64,000 nucleotides of DNA from an uncultured bacterium (lineage in GTDB: Bacteria; Bacillota; Clostridia; Oscillospirales; Ruminococcaceae), in NCBI GenBank assembly GCA_934875375.1, contig CAKXHL010000012.1:10717-74716 (forward strand). Direction: 5' to 3'. The position numbers were made by a program, and so were the translations under genes. The number at the start of each line of letters is the position of its first letter. Position 1 is the first letter of the stretch. Under the pieces are notes generated by a model. The model was not told where the DNA came from. It worked only from the letters and a program-made list of their open reading frames with translations, and did not search any database. This document shows positions 16,193 through 25,400 of this stretch, one piece after another.

Positions 16193-17281
16193 TTATTTAC
16201 GCAAGCCCGCTTCGTAATCCCTCATGCAGGCCGCCAGTGCCTCCACGCCCTCTTTGGGCATGCCGTTGTAAATCGACGCCCGGCACCCGCCAACGCTGCG
16301 GTGCCCTTTCAAATTGATCATACCTCGTCCCTGCGCCATCTGTAAAAATGCCTTGGTGTCTTCCGGGGTCGGCAATGTAAAGGTTACGTTCATGATGGAC
16401 CGATCCTCTTTCGCCACCGGGTTTTGGAAAATTTCGGACTGTTCAATCAGGTCATACAGCAGCGCCGCTTTTTCCCGGTTGCGCTGCTCCATCGCTGCCA
16501 CACCACCCATTTTTTCCACCCACTGGAACATCAGGCCCGCCATATAAATGGAAAAACAGGGCGGCGTGTTATACATGGAATGATTCTCTGCCATAACTTT
16601 ATAACGCAACATCGTCGGTACAATGGGATCTACTTCTCTCTCCAGCAAGTCACGGCGGAGGATTACGACCGTCAGGCCGGCAGGGCCCATATTTTTTTGG
16701 GCGCCGGCATAAATCAGCGTATGGGCCGTCACATCAATCTCGCGACCAAGGATCGCGCTGGACCAGTCGGTTACCAACGGAATACCGCCGGTCTCGGGCA
16801 GGGTATTGTAGCAGGTGCCGAAAATGGTGTTGTTGCCGGTAATATGTAAATAAGCCGCATCCGGGCTCAACAACTCCGGTGTGATTTTCGGAATGTAGGA
16901 AAAAGTATCCGCCTTCGAAGAAGTAACTGCAACCGCTTTTCCCCATCGTTCATCCTCTGCCAGCGCCTTGCCCGCAAACTGGCCGGTAACTGCATAGTTG
17001 GTAGTCTGTCCCCGTCTTGCCAGATTCATCGGAACAGCGGAAAACTGCATAGAAGCGCCACCCTGCAAAAACAACACCGCATAATCATCCGGAATGTGCA
17101 TCAGTCTGCGCAGGGAACTTTCTGCATCGGCGATGATTTTTTCAAAAGCGGCAGAACGATGGCTCATTTCCATCACGCTGCACCCTGCGCCGGGATAAGA
17201 AATCAGATCTTCTTTTGCCTGCTGTAAAATCTCAACCGGCATCATCGAAGGGCCTGCAGAAAAATTGTAAACGCGTTCCAT
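16193..17281 (-). CDS. serC: Phosphoserine aminotransferase
   Basis: The 362-residue PLP enzyme converts 3-phosphohydroxypyruvate and glutamate to phosphoserine. The start RVYNFSAGPSMMP is diagnostic, the PLP-binding lysine lies in AGAQKNMGPAGL (K196), and TDWSSAILGR (Asp172) contacts the cofactor ring. GGAGG precedes the ATG. It is the first gene of serC-serA-DUF1015 and sits immediately downstream of a leader peptide ORF and an intrinsic terminator, which indicates attenuation control. Confidence 0.95.
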   Translation of the reverse strand: MERVYNFSAGPSMMPVEILQQAKEDLISYPGAGCSVMEMSHRSAAFEKIIADAESSLRRLMHIPDDYAVLFLQGGASMQFSAVPMNLARRGQTTNYAVTGQFAGKALAEDERWGKAVAVTSSKADTFSYIPKITPELLSPDAAYLHITGNNTIFGTCYNTLPETGGIPLVTDWSSAILGREIDVTAHTLIYAGAQKNMGPAGLTVVILRRDLLEREVDPIVPTMLRYKVMAENHSMYNTPPCFSIYMAGLMFQWVEKMGGVAAMEQRNREKAALLYDLIEQSEIFQNPVAKEDRSIMNVTFTLPTPEDTKAFLQMAQGRGMINLKGHRSVGGCRASIYNGMPKEGVEALAACMRDYEAGLRK

Positions 17282-17313
17282 TTGTCATGACCTCCAAATT
17301 TAAAAACACAAAC

Positions 17314-17346
17314 AAAAAAGCCGAAGAGCGTATGCTCTTCGGCTTT
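17314..17346 (-). terminator. Attenuator terminator before serC
   Basis: GCCGAAGAGC (minus strand, from 17343) pairs with GCTCTTCGGC around a four-base loop and is followed by TTTTTT. It lies about 35 bases before the serC ATG, so unless prevented it would stop transcription ahead of the operon. Confidence 0.88.
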
Positions 17347-17406
17347 CACGACAGATCAAGATTGTCCGGCTTTCCATTTCCTGCTGTTCATTCAAGGCCT
17401 TGACAA

Positions 17407-17499
17407 TCAATCGTTCCGAAAAAAGCGTACGCCAAGCGCAGGCACTACCGAAGTGTCTGAACAACAAGATGATGAAATTGCAGTAAAGCAAACTTTCAT
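17407..17499 (-). CDS. Ser/Cys-rich leader peptide of the serine operon (30 aa)
   Basis: ATG 17499 has AAAGGA at a spacing of nine bases. The peptide begins MKVCFTAISSSCCSDTS: Ser codons TCA, TCA, TCT, then two Cys codons TGT TGT, then TCA and, two codons later, TCG. Five Ser and three Cys in the first 17 residues is far above expectation and is placed where a ribosome stalled by lack of charged tRNA-Ser (or tRNA-Cys, which derives from serine) would reshape the downstream RNA. The ORF ends at TGA 17409-17407, about 60 bases before the terminator. Such peptides act in cis and are not expected to have a cellular role. Confidence 0.75.
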   Translation of the reverse strand: MKVCFTAISSSCCSDTSVVPALGVRFFRND

Positions 17500-17532
17500 C
17501 TGCGTACGTCCTTTCCAAAAGTTTATGGAGCT

Positions 17533-17561
17533 ATCTTACATCTATCTTATGTGGCTGTCAA
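17533..17561 (-). promoter_or_regulatory. Sigma-A promoter of the serine operon
   Basis: A perfect TTGACA (17561-17556) and TAAGAT (17538-17533) are 17 bases apart, just after the patatin gene stop at 17578. Confidence 0.82.
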
Positions 17562-17577
17562 GGATTTTTATGCATTT

Positions 17578-18888
17578 TTATTTTTCTTTATCCCGTAACC
17601 GAAGGCTGCAAAGATACATGGCGGCCAAAAACTCCTCGGTCACCGCTGAGCAGAGTACCCGGACAGCCGCTGGGGAAAAGCGGTCTTCCATCATTTCCTC
17701 CAAACAGCGGCAGCAGTATAAAAGCACCAGCTGCTTCTCCAGCCCGACCAGATGCCGTGTCAATTCCTTGGACGACCGAGCAGCCAGAATCTCCGGGATT
17801 TTTTCCACGTCCTGCTCCAGCTTTTCATAGTTTTCGGCTAACTTTTCTTCCATTGACCGGGCCGTATACTCCTCCAACGGAGTCAAATTCAAAAACCTCG
17901 CCGCCGCCTCGCAACAGGCCAGTGCAATATTGATATCATCCAATCTCCCATCCTGCCGATCCAAAAGCTGCCGTAGCTTTCTCTGCGCTCTGGCCTGTGC
18001 AGGATAGACGTTTCCGGGGATCAGGTACATTCCGCTTTTCGCCAGCAAAAGTTCCGCCTGTCTTTCCACTCTCCGGTGCAGCGCGGCCGTTTCACCGGGT
18101 AAAAAGGTATATAGGCAGCCTTCCCGTTTTCCAAACGCTTTCAGGGTTTCCAAATACCCCAGCCGGATATTCCGAGCGGTTACATCACTGTCGAACAACA
18201 AAAAAATCCCCAAATCCCACCGGCTTTTTAAGTACCGCAATCGCACTGCGGGAAAATTCATCTTTCGCACAATACCAATTGCCTCTAAATCCACCGCCAC
18301 AACATCGTCGGCACCCATTTCCACCGCCATCTTCACCGGCACATTATCCGAATATCCGCCGTCGATATAGGTTTTTTCGCCGATGACCCGCGCCTTCATG
18401 GCTGGGAAACAGGCAGCGCTGGCCATCAGATAGTCCACCATTTCTCCCTCGGGGACTGTCTCTTTTGTCAGGATTTTGGGTTCCAACCGGGGATATTCCA
18501 CCGTCATAAATCCAAACGCCACCTGCGAAGCGCGCAATTTTTGCTCATCAATATAAGCCCGCAGCATCTGCTCCAGCGGCCGCGGATCGGCGCCGCCGTT
18601 TTTGACGATCTCGCTGATAAAGGCGCTCACCTTACTAGTGAGATCCTTTCTGCCTTCTATTTTATCTGTAACCGCCACATCCATCACATCGCGGGTCTTG
18701 AGCTTCTGCCACATCTTCTGAGCCAACTCATAATCATTTTGCACCATCAGTGCGCCGTTGAGCGCTCCTACTGAGGTGCCGGTGACAATTTTGTAGTCAA
18801 AGTCCAACTCCCGCAGTGCTTTCCAAACACCCACCTGATAGGATCCACGGGATCCCCCGCCGCCCAGTACTACTGCTTTTTTCCCCAT
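17578..18888 (-). CDS. Patatin-like phospholipase
   Basis: The protein (436 residues from ATG 18888) has the catalytic core of bacterial patatins: the oxyanion loop GGGGSRG near residue 9, the nucleophile elbow GTSVG with Ser39, and the second half of the dyad in YIDGGYSDNVP (Asp176). These enzymes hydrolyse phospholipids or acyl esters. The 200-residue C-terminal part is helical and unassigned. GAGGAGG precedes ATG 18888; the frame is open 27 codons further, without a ribosome binding site. No signal peptide is present, so it is cytosolic or membrane-peripheral. Divergent from a MATE gene. Confidence 0.9.
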   Translation of the reverse strand: MGKKAVVLGGGGSRGSYQVGVWKALRELDFDYKIVTGTSVGALNGALMVQNDYELAQKMWQKLKTRDVMDVAVTDKIEGRKDLTSKVSAFISEIVKNGGADPRPLEQMLRAYIDEQKLRASQVAFGFMTVEYPRLEPKILTKETVPEGEMVDYLMASAACFPAMKARVIGEKTYIDGGYSDNVPVKMAVEMGADDVVAVDLEAIGIVRKMNFPAVRLRYLKSRWDLGIFLLFDSDVTARNIRLGYLETLKAFGKREGCLYTFLPGETAALHRRVERQAELLLAKSGMYLIPGNVYPAQARAQRKLRQLLDRQDGRLDDINIALACCEAAARFLNLTPLEEYTARSMEEKLAENYEKLEQDVEKIPEILAARSSKELTRHLVGLEKQLVLLYCCRCLEEMMEDRFSPAAVRVLCSAVTEEFLAAMYLCSLRLRDKEK

Positions 18889-18968
18889 ATCAGCCCTCCT
18901 CTTTTGCGTGGCAAAAGCCTTTTCCTCGCAATCTTCCCGCTTTTCCGTAAAGATTTTATTCCATCCCA

Positions 18969-18998
18969 TTGACAGACAACCCTATTTTTTGCTATACT
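18969..18998 (+). promoter_or_regulatory. Sigma-A promoter of the second MATE gene
   Basis: TTGACA (18969-18974) and TATACT (18993-18998) are 18 bases apart, about 115 bases before the ATG at 19119. Confidence 0.8.
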
Positions 18999-19118
18999 GG
19001 TCAAACTACATAATACATATTAATACAATTTCTTGCGATACCAAATTCGTTGTTTTTTCACAATCCATGTATTTTCAAAGCCGTTCAGGCCGATTTTACC
19101 ACAAAGAAAGGAGCCGTT

Positions 19119-20486
19119 ATGTCGAAGCTGAACGTCAGAAGTTTTTTTGGTGACAAATTCTTTTACAAAGAAGTGACTGGAATCGCCCTCCCCATTATGG
19201 CACAGCAGTTTGTTACCTCCTTTGTCAATCTGATCGATAACGTCATGGTCGGCGGCGTTGGCCAGACTGCGCTGACCGCCGTCACAGTTGCCAACCGCTT
19301 TTATATGATTGCTTCCTCTATCATGTTTGGGCTGTGCGGCGCCGCTGGCATCTACATTGCTCAAAACTACGGTGCCGGCAAGAATGAGCGATGCCAGAAA
19401 ATTCTCAACATCAACCTTTCTGTGGGGTTTGTCATCATGGCCCTTTTCACCAGTGTACTGTTCGCCGCCCCCGAATGGACCATTCATCTGTTTTCCCGCA
19501 CGCCGGAAATCGTTGATCTCGGCTTAGAATACATTGTCTTCGCCAAATACACCTACATTCCTTATGGTATTTCCATTACCTGCATGATGGCAATGCGCGC
19601 CATTGGGCTGAATAAAATCCAGCTGAAAGTTGGTATCATTACGGTACTGACCAATACTATCTTAAACTATATCCTGATTTATGGCAAGCTGGGTGTGCCG
19701 GCTATGGGTGTCAAAGGCGCTGCGCTGGCCACCATGATCGCCCGTCTGCTGGAAATGATCATTTATCTGATGCTTCTAATCCGTCAGCAGCACTTCTACA
19801 AGCTGGATCTCAAGGGTTTGATTTTTCTGGATTGGAATCTGATGAAAAGTATGCTGGCCAAAGCGATCCCTCTAACTGCCAACGAGCTGTTTTTCTCGAT
19901 CGGCACTTCTTTGGTGTTCAAATCTTATATGCGCACCGATGAATTGCTGGTAGCGGCCATTTCAGTGGTTGATACAGTTATGAATCTGGCATTCATCGTC
20001 TTTGGCGGTCTTTCTTCTGCTGTTGCAATCTTTATCGGGGGAAAACTGGGGGCAGGCAAGCTGGAGGAAGCCAAAGCGGACGCCAAAAAAATTATTGTTT
20101 TCGGCGTAATGGTTTCCATTGTGTTGGGGGCAATTTTATTCTGTGTCGCACCCTATATCCACAATCTTTATGTCCTCAGTGATGAAGCGATCCACGCGCT
20201 GGAGGTGCTCATCCGCATTAAAAGCTGCCTGATGCCCATTTATGTCGTCAACGTCTGCACTTTCTTTGTGCTGCGCGCTGGAGGGGATACTTTCTCCACA
20301 ATGCTGATTGATTCTGGTTATCTGTGGGTCGGTCCGGTGACGATTTCTACCCTTTTGTCCATTTTTACTCCAATTGGCGTTGTCCCACTGTATATCACCA
20401 TTGAACTACTGGATCTGGTAAAAATGTTCGTTGCGTTCTGGTTTTTAAAACGAGGCCGTTGGGTCCGCAACCTGGCTGCTGATTAA
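19119..20486 (+). CDS. MATE family efflux transporter
   Basis: The 455-residue, roughly twelve-helix protein has MATE motifs in both halves (EVTGIALPIMAQQFVTSFVNLIDNVMVGGVGQTALTAV; the second-half equivalent AIPLTANELFFSIGTSLVFKSY). ATG 19119 follows AAAGGAG. It differs clearly from the other two MATE proteins in this window, so it is not a recent duplicate. It is followed after 57 bases by a beta-lactamase-fold hydrolase gene in the same direction, and the two are probably co-transcribed. Substrate unknown. Confidence 0.9.
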   Translation: MSKLNVRSFFGDKFFYKEVTGIALPIMAQQFVTSFVNLIDNVMVGGVGQTALTAVTVANRFYMIASSIMFGLCGAAGIYIAQNYGAGKNERCQKILNINLSVGFVIMALFTSVLFAAPEWTIHLFSRTPEIVDLGLEYIVFAKYTYIPYGISITCMMAMRAIGLNKIQLKVGIITVLTNTILNYILIYGKLGVPAMGVKGAALATMIARLLEMIIYLMLLIRQQHFYKLDLKGLIFLDWNLMKSMLAKAIPLTANELFFSIGTSLVFKSYMRTDELLVAAISVVDTVMNLAFIVFGGLSSAVAIFIGGKLGAGKLEEAKADAKKIIVFGVMVSIVLGAILFCVAPYIHNLYVLSDEAIHALEVLIRIKSCLMPIYVVNVCTFFVLRAGGDTFSTMLIDSGYLWVGPVTISTLLSIFTPIGVVPLYITIELLDLVKMFVAFWFLKRGRWVRNLAAD

Positions 20487-20543
20487 TAGACATTTGTGGG
20501 CCGGGAGCATCGTCTTTCGGCCTTGTTTTTTTTAGGAGGAAAA

Positions 20544-21920
20544 ATGATGCCACTTTCTCTTTCGCTCGGTTCTTTGTTTGAGGCTTACGTCAAAAAAGTT
20601 ATGTACACTTATGATGCCAGCGGCATCGCCGTCGCTATTGTCGATCGGGAACAGCCGGTAAGGGAATTGTTTTTCGGTTTCCGCGATCAGGAGCAAAAAC
20701 GTCTCATTGACCAGGATACCATCTTTGGACTGGCATCCGTCACCAAATCCTTTACCTGCCTAGCGGTCTTGCAGCTGGCGCAACAGGGAAAAGTTGACCT
20801 GGATGCTCCGGTCAGCCGCTATATTCCCGCTTTTCAAAATGCCCATCGCGAAAAACCGGTGCTGGTTCGCCATCTGATGAGTCATGCCGGTAGCTTCTGG
20901 CCGGTAGAACGCAAAACAGTGGAACCACTGGCCCGAAGGATGGGGCTGTGGAACAGCGGCGTCGATCTGGCTTACAGCGCTGCCTTTTCTCAAGCCGCAG
21001 TGCAGGAAGTCTGTGCGGACCTGGACGCACAGCAAACACCGCTGGGGGAACCCGGTGAGTATCTCAGCTATTCCAATGACAGTTTCGGCCTTTTATCCGA
21101 TATTATCCGAACACAGGGCACAGAGGATACCTATGCCGATTATATGAAAAAGCATGTTTTGCAGCCATTGGGTATGAGCCGCAGCGGATGCGGCTTTCTT
21201 TTCCCTGCCCGTGATTCCAATGCTGCGATTCTGTACGAAAAGCGCGACGACAAACTGCTGATTACCCGGGATTACCACGATAATGCGTTTGTTATGATGG
21301 GCGGAGGCGCCATGAAGTCCACCCTCCGGGATATGGAACGCTATCTTCAGCTTTTTCTGCGCCGGGGAGAACCTTTGCTTTCGCCGGACTCCTTTCGGCG
21401 CATGACAGCAGCTTACGTTTCTTACCGGCCTAGTGTTGGCTATGGATATGGACTTTCCGTAGGCCAACTGGCTGGATATCCGGTATACGGACACGGCGGC
21501 AGCCTAACGGGCGTGTCCTCCGCCATCAGTTTCTGTCCCGATGCTGGATACGGGGTCGTCGTGCTGTGCAACACCACCGGTGTCCCCGCCACTTCGATTG
21601 CCGAAGCCGCTATGCTCTGGTGCCTTGGGAAAAATCCCTGCCCCGTAGAACCGAAAGCCTGCGAGCCTTGGGCGCAGGATCTTCAGCGCAGAGCCTGCGG
21701 CAGATATGTTTCTGCCGAGGGTGATACCGTTGAAATCACAATGAACAGCACGGATCTGGAGGTTCTTTCCTCCGGCAAACCCCGTCCTTACCGTTTTTCA
21801 GAGCCCGGTGTTTTATTCCTTCAGTCCAAAATGACCTGGTCGGATTTGACCTTGTTTCCCAACGCACAGGGAGAAATCTTTGCCGTGCGGTATGGCGGAC
21901 GGATGCTATCGCGGGTATAA
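20544..21920 (+). CDS. Beta-lactamase-fold serine hydrolase (class C/esterase type)
   Basis: The protein (458 residues) has the three motifs of the penicillin-binding-protein-like fold: S-x-x-K as SVTKS (Ser65, Lys68), the Tyr motif YSNDS, and the third motif as GHGGS. Such proteins include esterases, D-amino-acid hydrolases and peptidases; true beta-lactamase activity is not implied. No signal peptide is seen, so it appears to be cytosolic. AGGAGG lies before two consecutive ATG codons (20544 and 20547); either may be used. The last 100 residues form a beta-rich extra domain typical of the family. A terminator follows. Confidence 0.88.
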   Translation: MMPLSLSLGSLFEAYVKKVMYTYDASGIAVAIVDREQPVRELFFGFRDQEQKRLIDQDTIFGLASVTKSFTCLAVLQLAQQGKVDLDAPVSRYIPAFQNAHREKPVLVRHLMSHAGSFWPVERKTVEPLARRMGLWNSGVDLAYSAAFSQAAVQEVCADLDAQQTPLGEPGEYLSYSNDSFGLLSDIIRTQGTEDTYADYMKKHVLQPLGMSRSGCGFLFPARDSNAAILYEKRDDKLLITRDYHDNAFVMMGGGAMKSTLRDMERYLQLFLRRGEPLLSPDSFRRMTAAYVSYRPSVGYGYGLSVGQLAGYPVYGHGGSLTGVSSAISFCPDAGYGVVVLCNTTGVPATSIAEAAMLWCLGKNPCPVEPKACEPWAQDLQRRACGRYVSAEGDTVEITMNSTDLEVLSSGKPRPYRFSEPGVLFLQSKMTWSDLTLFPNAQGEIFAVRYGGRMLSRV

Positions 21921-21958
21921 AGTACGCAGCCCCTCTCCCATCCCAAACCGTTTGATGC

Positions 21959-21990
21959 AAAAAAGGAAGGCTGACGCCTTCCTTTTTTAT
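21959..21990. terminator. Bidirectional terminator
   Basis: AAAAAAGGAAGGC (21959-21971) pairs with GCCTTCCTTTTTT (21976-21988) around TGAC. It serves the hydrolase on plus and the PAS gene on minus. Confidence 0.88.
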
Positions 21991-21993
21991 CGG

Positions 21994-22343
21994 TTATTTT
22001 TGCAAGTTTAACTCAAACCGCTCAAAAAATCCGATCAGATTCCCCTTTTCATCCCGAACCCCCTGCATATAATAGCGTTGATTGCGGGCATTTACACCGA
22101 TGAAAACTTCTTTTCCGTCGCTCTTCATTTTTTCATAGGCCACTTTGATCCGCTCCCGGGACACCTCCCGATCGTGACAGTCAAACAGACTTTTTCCAAT
22201 TAGATCTCGGTAACCCCCCTTTCCTGATAGTAATGATATTGGGCATACCGGTTCAAGTAGCGGATGATATAATCATTATCTACAAATACAATTGGATAAG
22301 GATAACTGTCCAAAATTCCTTTTAAAATCGTCTTTTCGTCCAT
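21994..22343 (-). pseudogene. PAS-domain protein with frameshift in a G6 tract
   Basis: From ATG 22343 (ribosome binding site AAAGGAG) the reading frame gives a PAS start, YPYPIVFVDNDYIIRYLNRYAQYHY, then stops at 22200 shortly after a run of six G (22219-22214 on the minus strand). In the next frame the same protein clearly continues: YRDLIGKSLFDCHDREV, then VFIGVNARNQRYYMQGVRDEKGNLIGFFERFEL, ending at 21994. Four or seven G would join the two. The intact product would be about 115 residues, a single PAS sensor domain. It may be a true pseudogene, a phase-variable tract or a sequence error. Confidence 0.8.
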
Positions 22344-22374
22344 TGTTGCATTTTCTCCTTTTTTCCGGAAATGA

Positions 22375-22408
22375 GAAGCCGAAAGCAGAATTCTGCTTTC
22401 GGCTCTTT
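22375..22408 (-). terminator. Palindromic hairpin after purL
   Basis: A perfect 28-base palindrome (22377-22404, centre GAATTC) follows the purL stop by ten bases. The minus-strand tail (TTCTCATTT) is only weakly U-rich, so termination may be partial and allow readthrough into the PAS gene. Confidence 0.6.
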
Positions 22409-22413
22409 TCTGT

Positions 22414-25400
22414 TTATTTGTAGTAGTCCACCGCACCTTGGAAAATCAGGTTTTGCAGCATCTTATCCGGGACGTTTTTATACAGATTTTCACCGTAACG
22501 CTCCGAATGGCCCATTTTGCCGAATACACGACCATCCGGCGAGGTGATTCCCTCAACGGCCTGAACCGAATTGTTGGGATTAAAGCGGATATTCGAAGTG
22601 GGATTACCTTCTAAATCTACATACTGGGTGGCGATCTGACCATTCTGCGCCAGCTTTTGCACCAACGCCTCATCCGCCACAAACCGGCCCTCTCCGTGGG
22701 AAATCGCCACGGTATGGATATCTCCTACCTTGCTGTGCATCAGCCACGGGGACTTGTTGGAAGCGACCCGTGTGCGCACCAGCATGGACTGATGGCGGCC
22801 GATGGTATTAAAGGTCAAGGTCGGGCAGCTGCCGTCGGTATCGATGATCTCGCCGAAAGGAACCAGACCCAGCTTAATCAGCGCCTGGAATCCGTTGCAG
22901 ATACCGCACATCAAACCATCGCGGTTCTTTAACAGCTCATGCACCTGCTCCTTGATCTGCGGATTGCGGAAGAATGCCGTGATGAACTTGCCGGATCCCT
23001 CCGGTTCGTCGCCGCCGGAAAATCCACCGGGAATCGCAATGATCTGGCTTTGGGCAATGGCTTTTTCAAACGCCTCCACCGATTCCTCAATGTCTTGCGG
23101 CGTTAAATTGCGCACAACAAAGATTTCTGCTTCAGCGCCGGCCCGCTCAAAGGCCCGCGCCGTATCGTACTCACAGTTGGTTCCGGGGAATACGGGAATC
23201 AGCACATGGGGTTTCACGATTTTTGCCGGCGCTTTGGATGGGCTTGCACAGGCGTAAGAGAAAGTCTGAACCGGTTTCTCTTCTTCGCGGCTTAAATACG
23301 GGAACACAGGCTGCAGTTTGTCCTCATAGGTCTTCTGCAGTTTGTCCATGTTCACAGTAGCCGACGGCGTTTGCAGTGCATAGCCTTTTGCGGTGCGGCC
23401 CACCAGGATAGCAGACCCGGGCAGATCTACCGGCCCATCTAACTCACACAAAAACGCGCCGTAACACTGTTCAAACAGTTCGTTTTCATTGAAAGATTCG
23501 TCCAGCTCAAAGCCGATGTGGTTGCCCAGCATCATCTTCATGACGCCTTCCGCCGCGCCGCCGGCGCCCAGCGTCCAGCAGGACAGCACCCGGCCTTTGG
23601 AAATCAGGTTTTCCATCTGCTCAAACACAGCTTTTACGCTGCCGAAATCCGGCAGGCCGTTGGGATAATAAAAGGGCTTCATCAAGTAAACCGGATGATC
23701 CACACCCTTAAACTCTGTGGAAACAATGCGGTCGGCCTTCGCCGTGGATACCGCGAAAGAAACCAGCGTCGGCGGAACGTCGATATCCTCAAAGGTGCCG
23801 GACATGGAGTCTTTCCCGCCGATGGAACCGATTTCCAGCTCCAGCTGCGCTTTCAGCGCGCCCAAAAGTGCCGCAAAAGGCTTGCCCCAGCGCTCGGGAT
23901 CGTTTTGGGTGCGCTCGAAATACTCCTGAAACGTCAACCAACAGTTTTTAGCGCTGCCGCCAGCAGCTACAACTTTCGCCACCGACTCGATAACCGCCAT
24001 CATGGCCCCGTGGTACGGGCTACGGCTGGACAGATACGGGTCAAAGCCCCATCCCATCAAAGAACAGGTGGTGGTTTCGCCGCCCAGCACCGGGATCTTG
24101 GCCGCCATGGCCTGAGACGGGGTCAGCTGCCATTTGCCGCCGAAAGGCATCAGCACCGTTCCGGCACCAATGGTGGAGTCGAACCGTTCCACCAGCCCTT
24201 TTTGCGAGCAGATATTCAGATCGTCCACCAGTTTTTCCATCCGGCCTGCAAAATCCAGATGCTCCAGCGTTGCCGCTTCCGGCTGCGGCTGCAGCACTGC
24301 GACGGTGGTAAATTTCTTCGCGCCGTTGGAGTTGAGGAATTCTCTGGATAAATCTACGATGGTGCGGCCGTCCAATTCCATCACCAGACGAGGCTGTTCG
24401 GTCACTTCGGCCACAACGGTAGATTCCAGGTTCTCGGTAGAAGCCAGCGCGCGGAATGTTTCCGCGTCCTCTTTGGCTACAACCACCGCCATACGCTCCT
24501 GGGATTCGCTGATGGCCAGCTCGGTGCCGTCCAGACCCTCGTATTTTTTCGGAACCTTGCTCAAATCAATATGCAGTCCGTCGGCCAGCTCGCCGATGGC
24601 AACCGATACGCCGCCGGCGCCGAAGTCGTTGCAGCGCTTGATCAGGCGGGTCGCTTCGGGATTGCGGAACAGGCGCTGAAGCTTGCGCTCTTCCGGCGCA
24701 TTACCCTTTTGCACCTCGGCGCCGCAGCTTTCCAGCGACTCCAGCGTGTGGGATTTGGAGGATCCGGTTGCGCCGCCGCAGCCGTCACGTCCGGTGCGTC
24801 CGCCCAGCAGGATGACTACATCGGACGGCGCGGGACGTTCACGAATCACGTTTTCCTGCGGAGCCGCGCCTACCACCGCGCCGATTTCCATGCGCTTTGC
24901 CACATATCCCGGATGGTAGATTTCGGTTACATGCCCAGTAGCCAAACCAATCTGGTTGCCATAGGAGCTGTATCCTGCCGCTGCGGTGGTTACAATTTTT
25001 CTCTGGGGCAGCTTGCCTTTCATGGTCTGATCCACCGGCAGCAGCGGATCCGCCGCGCCGGTCACGCGCATGGCCTGATAAACATAGCTGCGGCCGGACA
25101 GCGGGTCGCGGATGGCTCCGCCCAGGCAGGTAGCCGCGCCGCCGAAAGGCTCGATTTCGGTAGGGTGGTTGTGGGTCTCGTTTTTAAACATCAAAAGCCA
25201 ATCCTGCTCTTCTCCGTCTACGTCCACTTTGATTTTAACCGAGCAGGCATTGATCTCTTCCGACTCGTCCAGATCGTGCATTTTTCCAGCGGCTTTGAGC
25301 ACCTTGGTGCCGATGGTGGCAAGATCCATCAACGTTACCGGCTTGTCGCTGCGGCCGGCATACAGCTTTTTGCGCAGCTCCAGATAATTTTCGTAGGTCT

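Larger units (their letters stand above)
17282..17532 (-). promoter_or_regulatory. serC transcription attenuator leader
   Basis: The transcript from the promoter at 17556-17561 carries about 245 bases before serC. It contains a peptide ORF (17499-17407), a hairpin enclosing its start codon (GATGAAA pairing with TTTCATC), a second pairing GATTGTC/GACAATC after the ORF, and finally a GC-rich terminator hairpin (17317-17346) with a T6 tail. CTTCGG inside the ORF can also pair with CCGAAG of the terminator 5' arm. There is no T-box core (GGGUGGNACCGCG) in the leader. This matches ribosome-mediated attenuation. Confidence 0.75.

Noticed and set aside
17282..17561. T-box riboswitch before serC
   Set aside because: No GGGUGGNACCGCG antiterminator core and no AGUA-like element; the Ser/Cys ORF fits peptide attenuation better.
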